Source: a virus. Taken from it: 21,652 nt of DNA. The stretch lies in IMG/VR virus record IMGVR_UViG_3300042987_002475, positions 1-21,652 of that record. The stretch is one strand, 5' to 3'. Positions 19,733 through 21,652 of this stretch are shown piece after piece (within the stretch, counting starts at the first letter, position 1; each line of letters begins with the position of its first letter). A program made the translations under genes and the position numbers. The notes beneath the pieces are model-generated. The model ran no database searches, was not told the origin of the DNA, and worked only from the letters and a program-made list of their open reading frames with translations.

Positions 19733-20490
19733 GCGAGCGCCTGTCGAACCCCCAAAGCTGGCCCATCGTCGAGGTTTGCGACCCGAGCGGTCGCCGCGGC
19801 CTGCACATCATCTGGGCCGCCGTCGACCCCGAGGACTACTGGTACATCGTCTGGGCTGCCAAGGTCCCGCCGGGTGCGTTCAGCGAGATGGCCAAGGGCG
19901 TGAAGAGCGAGCGCAAGATGCTCCCGCACGAGCCCGACCTGGCCATCATGGACGCTCGAGGTGGGGCGTACCAGGTCGACATGGAGACCCGGGAGACGTT
20001 TTTCGATCGGTTCCGTCAGTTTGGCCTGCTTTACACGCCAAGCATTCAGCAGTCCGAAACCATGGATGCCGACATTGCCGTCCTGCGGGACTGGCTGATG
20101 CCTCGCTACAACCCGGTCGCTGACCGGTCGATCCCGAAGCTGCGTTTCACTCGTAGCGTCGCACAGATGAAAGAGGGGCCACTATGGGCGCTGCAGACAT
20201 TCGTGTGGGACCCGCACAAGCAAACACGGACTTGGCACTACAAGCAAAAGAGCAAGGACTTCGTGGATTGCCTGCGCTACCTGGCGATCTACCCGGGCCT
20301 GTCCTATCGGCGGTTCCAGAACCAGACGGACCCGGCAGTGTACCGGGGGAACAGCCTGGCGGACAGCTACCGCCGGCCAAAGCTCGCCGGGGACGCCCGC
20401 GCGGTACCTCGAGGTCTGACGCGCAACGGGGCGCCCATGGGGTACCGTTCAGCCTGGAACAGGAGGCGCAACGGCTCGGGCTTGTTGTAG
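19729..20490 (+). CDS. terL: Terminase large subunit, nuclease half (stand-alone)
   Basis: The 253-residue product resembles the RNase H-like nuclease domain of large terminases: VEVCDPSGRRG supplies Asp18, LAIMDARGG Asp75, and KSKDFVDCLRYLAIY Asp177/Asp180, the three acidic positions that bind two metal ions. Upstream text (PQSWPIVEVCDP) matches the usual start of that domain. There is no ATPase motif. It would make the cuts that start and end packaging. It begins at ATG 19729 in a different frame from the ATPase (frames 0, 2, 1 across the three cistrons), so no single frameshift restores one chain. The last ~50 residues are basic and overlap the beginning of another reading frame. Confidence 0.8.
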   Translation: MSERLSNPQSWPIVEVCDPSGRRGLHIIWAAVDPEDYWYIVWAAKVPPGAFSEMAKGVKSERKMLPHEPDLAIMDARGGAYQVDMETRETFFDRFRQFGLLYTPSIQQSETMDADIAVLRDWLMPRYNPVADRSIPKLRFTRSVAQMKEGPLWALQTFVWDPHKQTRTWHYKQKSKDFVDCLRYLAIYPGLSYRRFQNQTDPAVYRGNSLADSYRRPKLAGDARAVPRGLTRNGAPMGYRSAWNRRRNGSGLL

Positions 20491-20969
20491 TCGACCAGCA
20501 GGAGCTGCGGGTCTGGCTTGGGCGGCTTTGGATCGACATCGGCAACGACGCCTACTCCCGCGGCTACGCTGACGCGCAGGAAGCCTACGACGACGAGCGC
20601 CAGCGCATCCAGCGAGTCGTGTCGGCACCTGGCGTGCTGGCGGCCATGCGCGGGTACCTTGAGGTGCCCGACCAGGAGGAGTTCGTGTCCTGGTTGCTGT
20701 CTGCGGTGCAGGCAAGTGACGTGACACCTGTGACATCACTTCCGCCGCCGGAAGTGCTGGTCACGCCCGAGCTCGTGGACATGCTGGCAGAGCGTGTTGC
20801 GGTGAAATTGCAGGGGACCTATGGTCCGCCCGCTTTGACGATGCCGATGCCCCCGACGCCGACGTTTTCGACGCCTGCACCGGTGGCCCCGGCCGCGACA
20901 TTGGACTTGAACAGGCTGACGCCTCTGCAGCGGGCGTTGGTGAACGCGATGCTGCCGAACGGGAGATAG
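20442..20969 (+). CDS. Unknown protein between terminase and portal, start unresolved
   Basis: Coding character in this frame begins near 20442 (PFSLEQEAQRLGLVVVDQQE and on), while TerL-nuclease still uses another frame to 20490. No ATG, GTG or TTG lies in frame between 20268 and 20619. Options are ATG 20184 or TTG 20268 (long overlaps), GTG 20619 (loses about 60 good residues), or a -1 slip at GGGG (20439-20442) that would fuse it to the nuclease. A missing base in the sequence would give the same fusion. The product is acidic and helical (SRGYADAQEAYDDERQR), with a Pro/Thr-rich linker (PMPPTPTFSTPAPVAPA) and a C-terminal helix. No family recognised. Confidence 0.6.
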   Translation, partial: VPFSLEQEAQRLGLVVVDQQELRVWLGRLWIDIGNDAYSRGYADAQEAYDDERQRIQRVVSAPGVLAAMRGYLEVPDQEEFVSWLLSAVQASDVTPVTSLPPPEVLVTPELVDMLAERVAVKLQGTYGPPALTMPMPPTPTFSTPAPVAPAATLDLNRLTPLQRALVNAMLPNGR

Positions 20970-21652
20970 TTGGAATTTCCGCCGGGCTCTGCCCCGCAAG
21001 GACAGTCGGACCCCACTCAGGCGCTGCAGGCGTCCCCGACGTCGCCTTTTCCCGTTCCCAACTGGCTCTCGATGGGCCGCCCGGGCGACCTGCCCGGACT
21101 GGTGGACCCCGAAGCGGTCACCAAGCTTACCGACAAGGGCATCGTCGACTGGGTTCAGCAGTGCGTTTCCACCTGCAAGGACGCCCGCCGCGGCCTCGAG
21201 GAAGAGTGGCGGAACTACACCGACCTGTACTTGAACCGCCGGCCGCTCGACGCGGGTAGCAAGGCCGACTGGCAGGCCGACATCTTCGTCCCGGTCATCT
21301 TCAACAAGATCGAGCTGGCGAAGTCTCTGGTGAAGGGCGCCCTGCTGGATGCCCCCGGGTCGTGGTTCATGCTCGAGGAGTACCCGACCTACGAGTATGT
21401 GAGCGCGCAAGTCAGGTTCATCGAGAAGGTGCTCCGCTACGAGCTCGAGCGCGGGCAGTTCGTTGACGAGTACATGAAGGCCCTCGAGGAGGGTCTGCTG
21501 CTCGGGTCCGGGTGCTTGAAGATTTATTGGGACGACTGGATCGAGCGCGGCCCGCAGATCACGGACATCCCGACGGGCATGGTCGACCCCATGACCGGGA
21601 TGCCGCAGACGTTCCCGGTGGTGCAGTCGGCGCCGCGGCCGAGGAACGGGCT
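20970..21652 (+). CDS. Portal protein, N-terminal part, cut by the window end
   Basis: An open frame of 227 complete codons runs to the end of the window. It starts at TTG 20970 directly after the previous stop, with GGGAGA upstream; ATG 21072 is an in-frame alternative. Segments such as ADIFVPVIFNKIELAKSLVK and DEYMKALEEGLLLGSGCLKI are typical of podovirus/P22-like portal proteins, where helices of the clip and wing precede the stem. Twelve copies would form the DNA entry ring to which the terminase docks. Location right after terL supports this. The N-terminal ~30 residues are Pro/Ser/Gln-rich and may not be translated if ATG 21072 is used. Confidence 0.75.
   Translation, partial: MEFPPGSAPQGQSDPTQALQASPTSPFPVPNWLSMGRPGDLPGLVDPEAVTKLTDKGIVDWVQQCVSTCKDARRGLEEEWRNYTDLYLNRRPLDAGSKADWQADIFVPVIFNKIELAKSLVKGALLDAPGSWFMLEEYPTYEYVSAQVRFIEKVLRYELERGQFVDEYMKALEEGLLLGSGCLKIYWDDWIERGPQITDIPTGMVDPMTGMPQTFPVVQSAPRPRNG

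Overview
The window looks like part of a temperate tailed phage or prophage genome (order Caudovirales-type gene set) from a high-GC Gram-negative host. By eye it is roughly two-thirds GC. The Gram-negative inference rests on a lipobox protein, strong AGGAGG-type ribosome binding sites and a holin/spanin-like lysis cluster. The host genus cannot be named from the sequence. Genes are extremely tight: many start codons overlap the previous stop as ATGA or GTGA, so most operons are probably translationally coupled.

Region 1 (1-7572, + strand) is the end of the late operon. It holds three large virion proteins that resemble DNA-ejection proteins, one of them with an N-terminal lytic transglycosylase domain. 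After these come an M15-type endolysin, two small membrane proteins, a calcineurin-like phosphoesterase, a ribbon-helix-helix-like protein and a small HExxH protein. Region 2 (13484 down to 7520, - strand) is a leftward operon of 16 small genes. It contains an SSB-like protein, a Cas4/RecB-like exonuclease, a Hjc-like nuclease, two probable DNA-binding proteins, a GIY-YIG protein, a DUF1599-like protein, a lipoprotein and many unknowns. It converges on and overlaps Region 1.

Region 3 (13485-13878) is the control region. A ribbon-helix-helix regulator gene with its own terminator lies between two near-identical 19-bp elements in mirror orientation. Each element ends in TTGACA and points outward, one toward the leftward operon and one toward the integrase operon.

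Region 4 (13879-16527, + strand) carries a tyrosine integrase, a replication initiator-like gene with 11-bp iterons and an A-rich tract inside it (candidate origin), a helicase-loader-like gene, and a gene that reads through only with a -1 shift at an A7 run. Region 5 (16524-21652) has an isolated secreted protein on the - strand, then + strand packaging genes: a small-terminase-like protein, a poorly coded stretch, two unknowns, the large terminase and a portal protein cut by the window end.

The most unusual feature is the large terminase. Its ATPase half (18684-19577) and nuclease half (19729-20490) are separate overlapping genes in different frames, with a 52-residue zinc-ribbon gene between them. 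Together with the mirror-image control elements and the intragenic iterons, this is the strongest candidate for something not well described.
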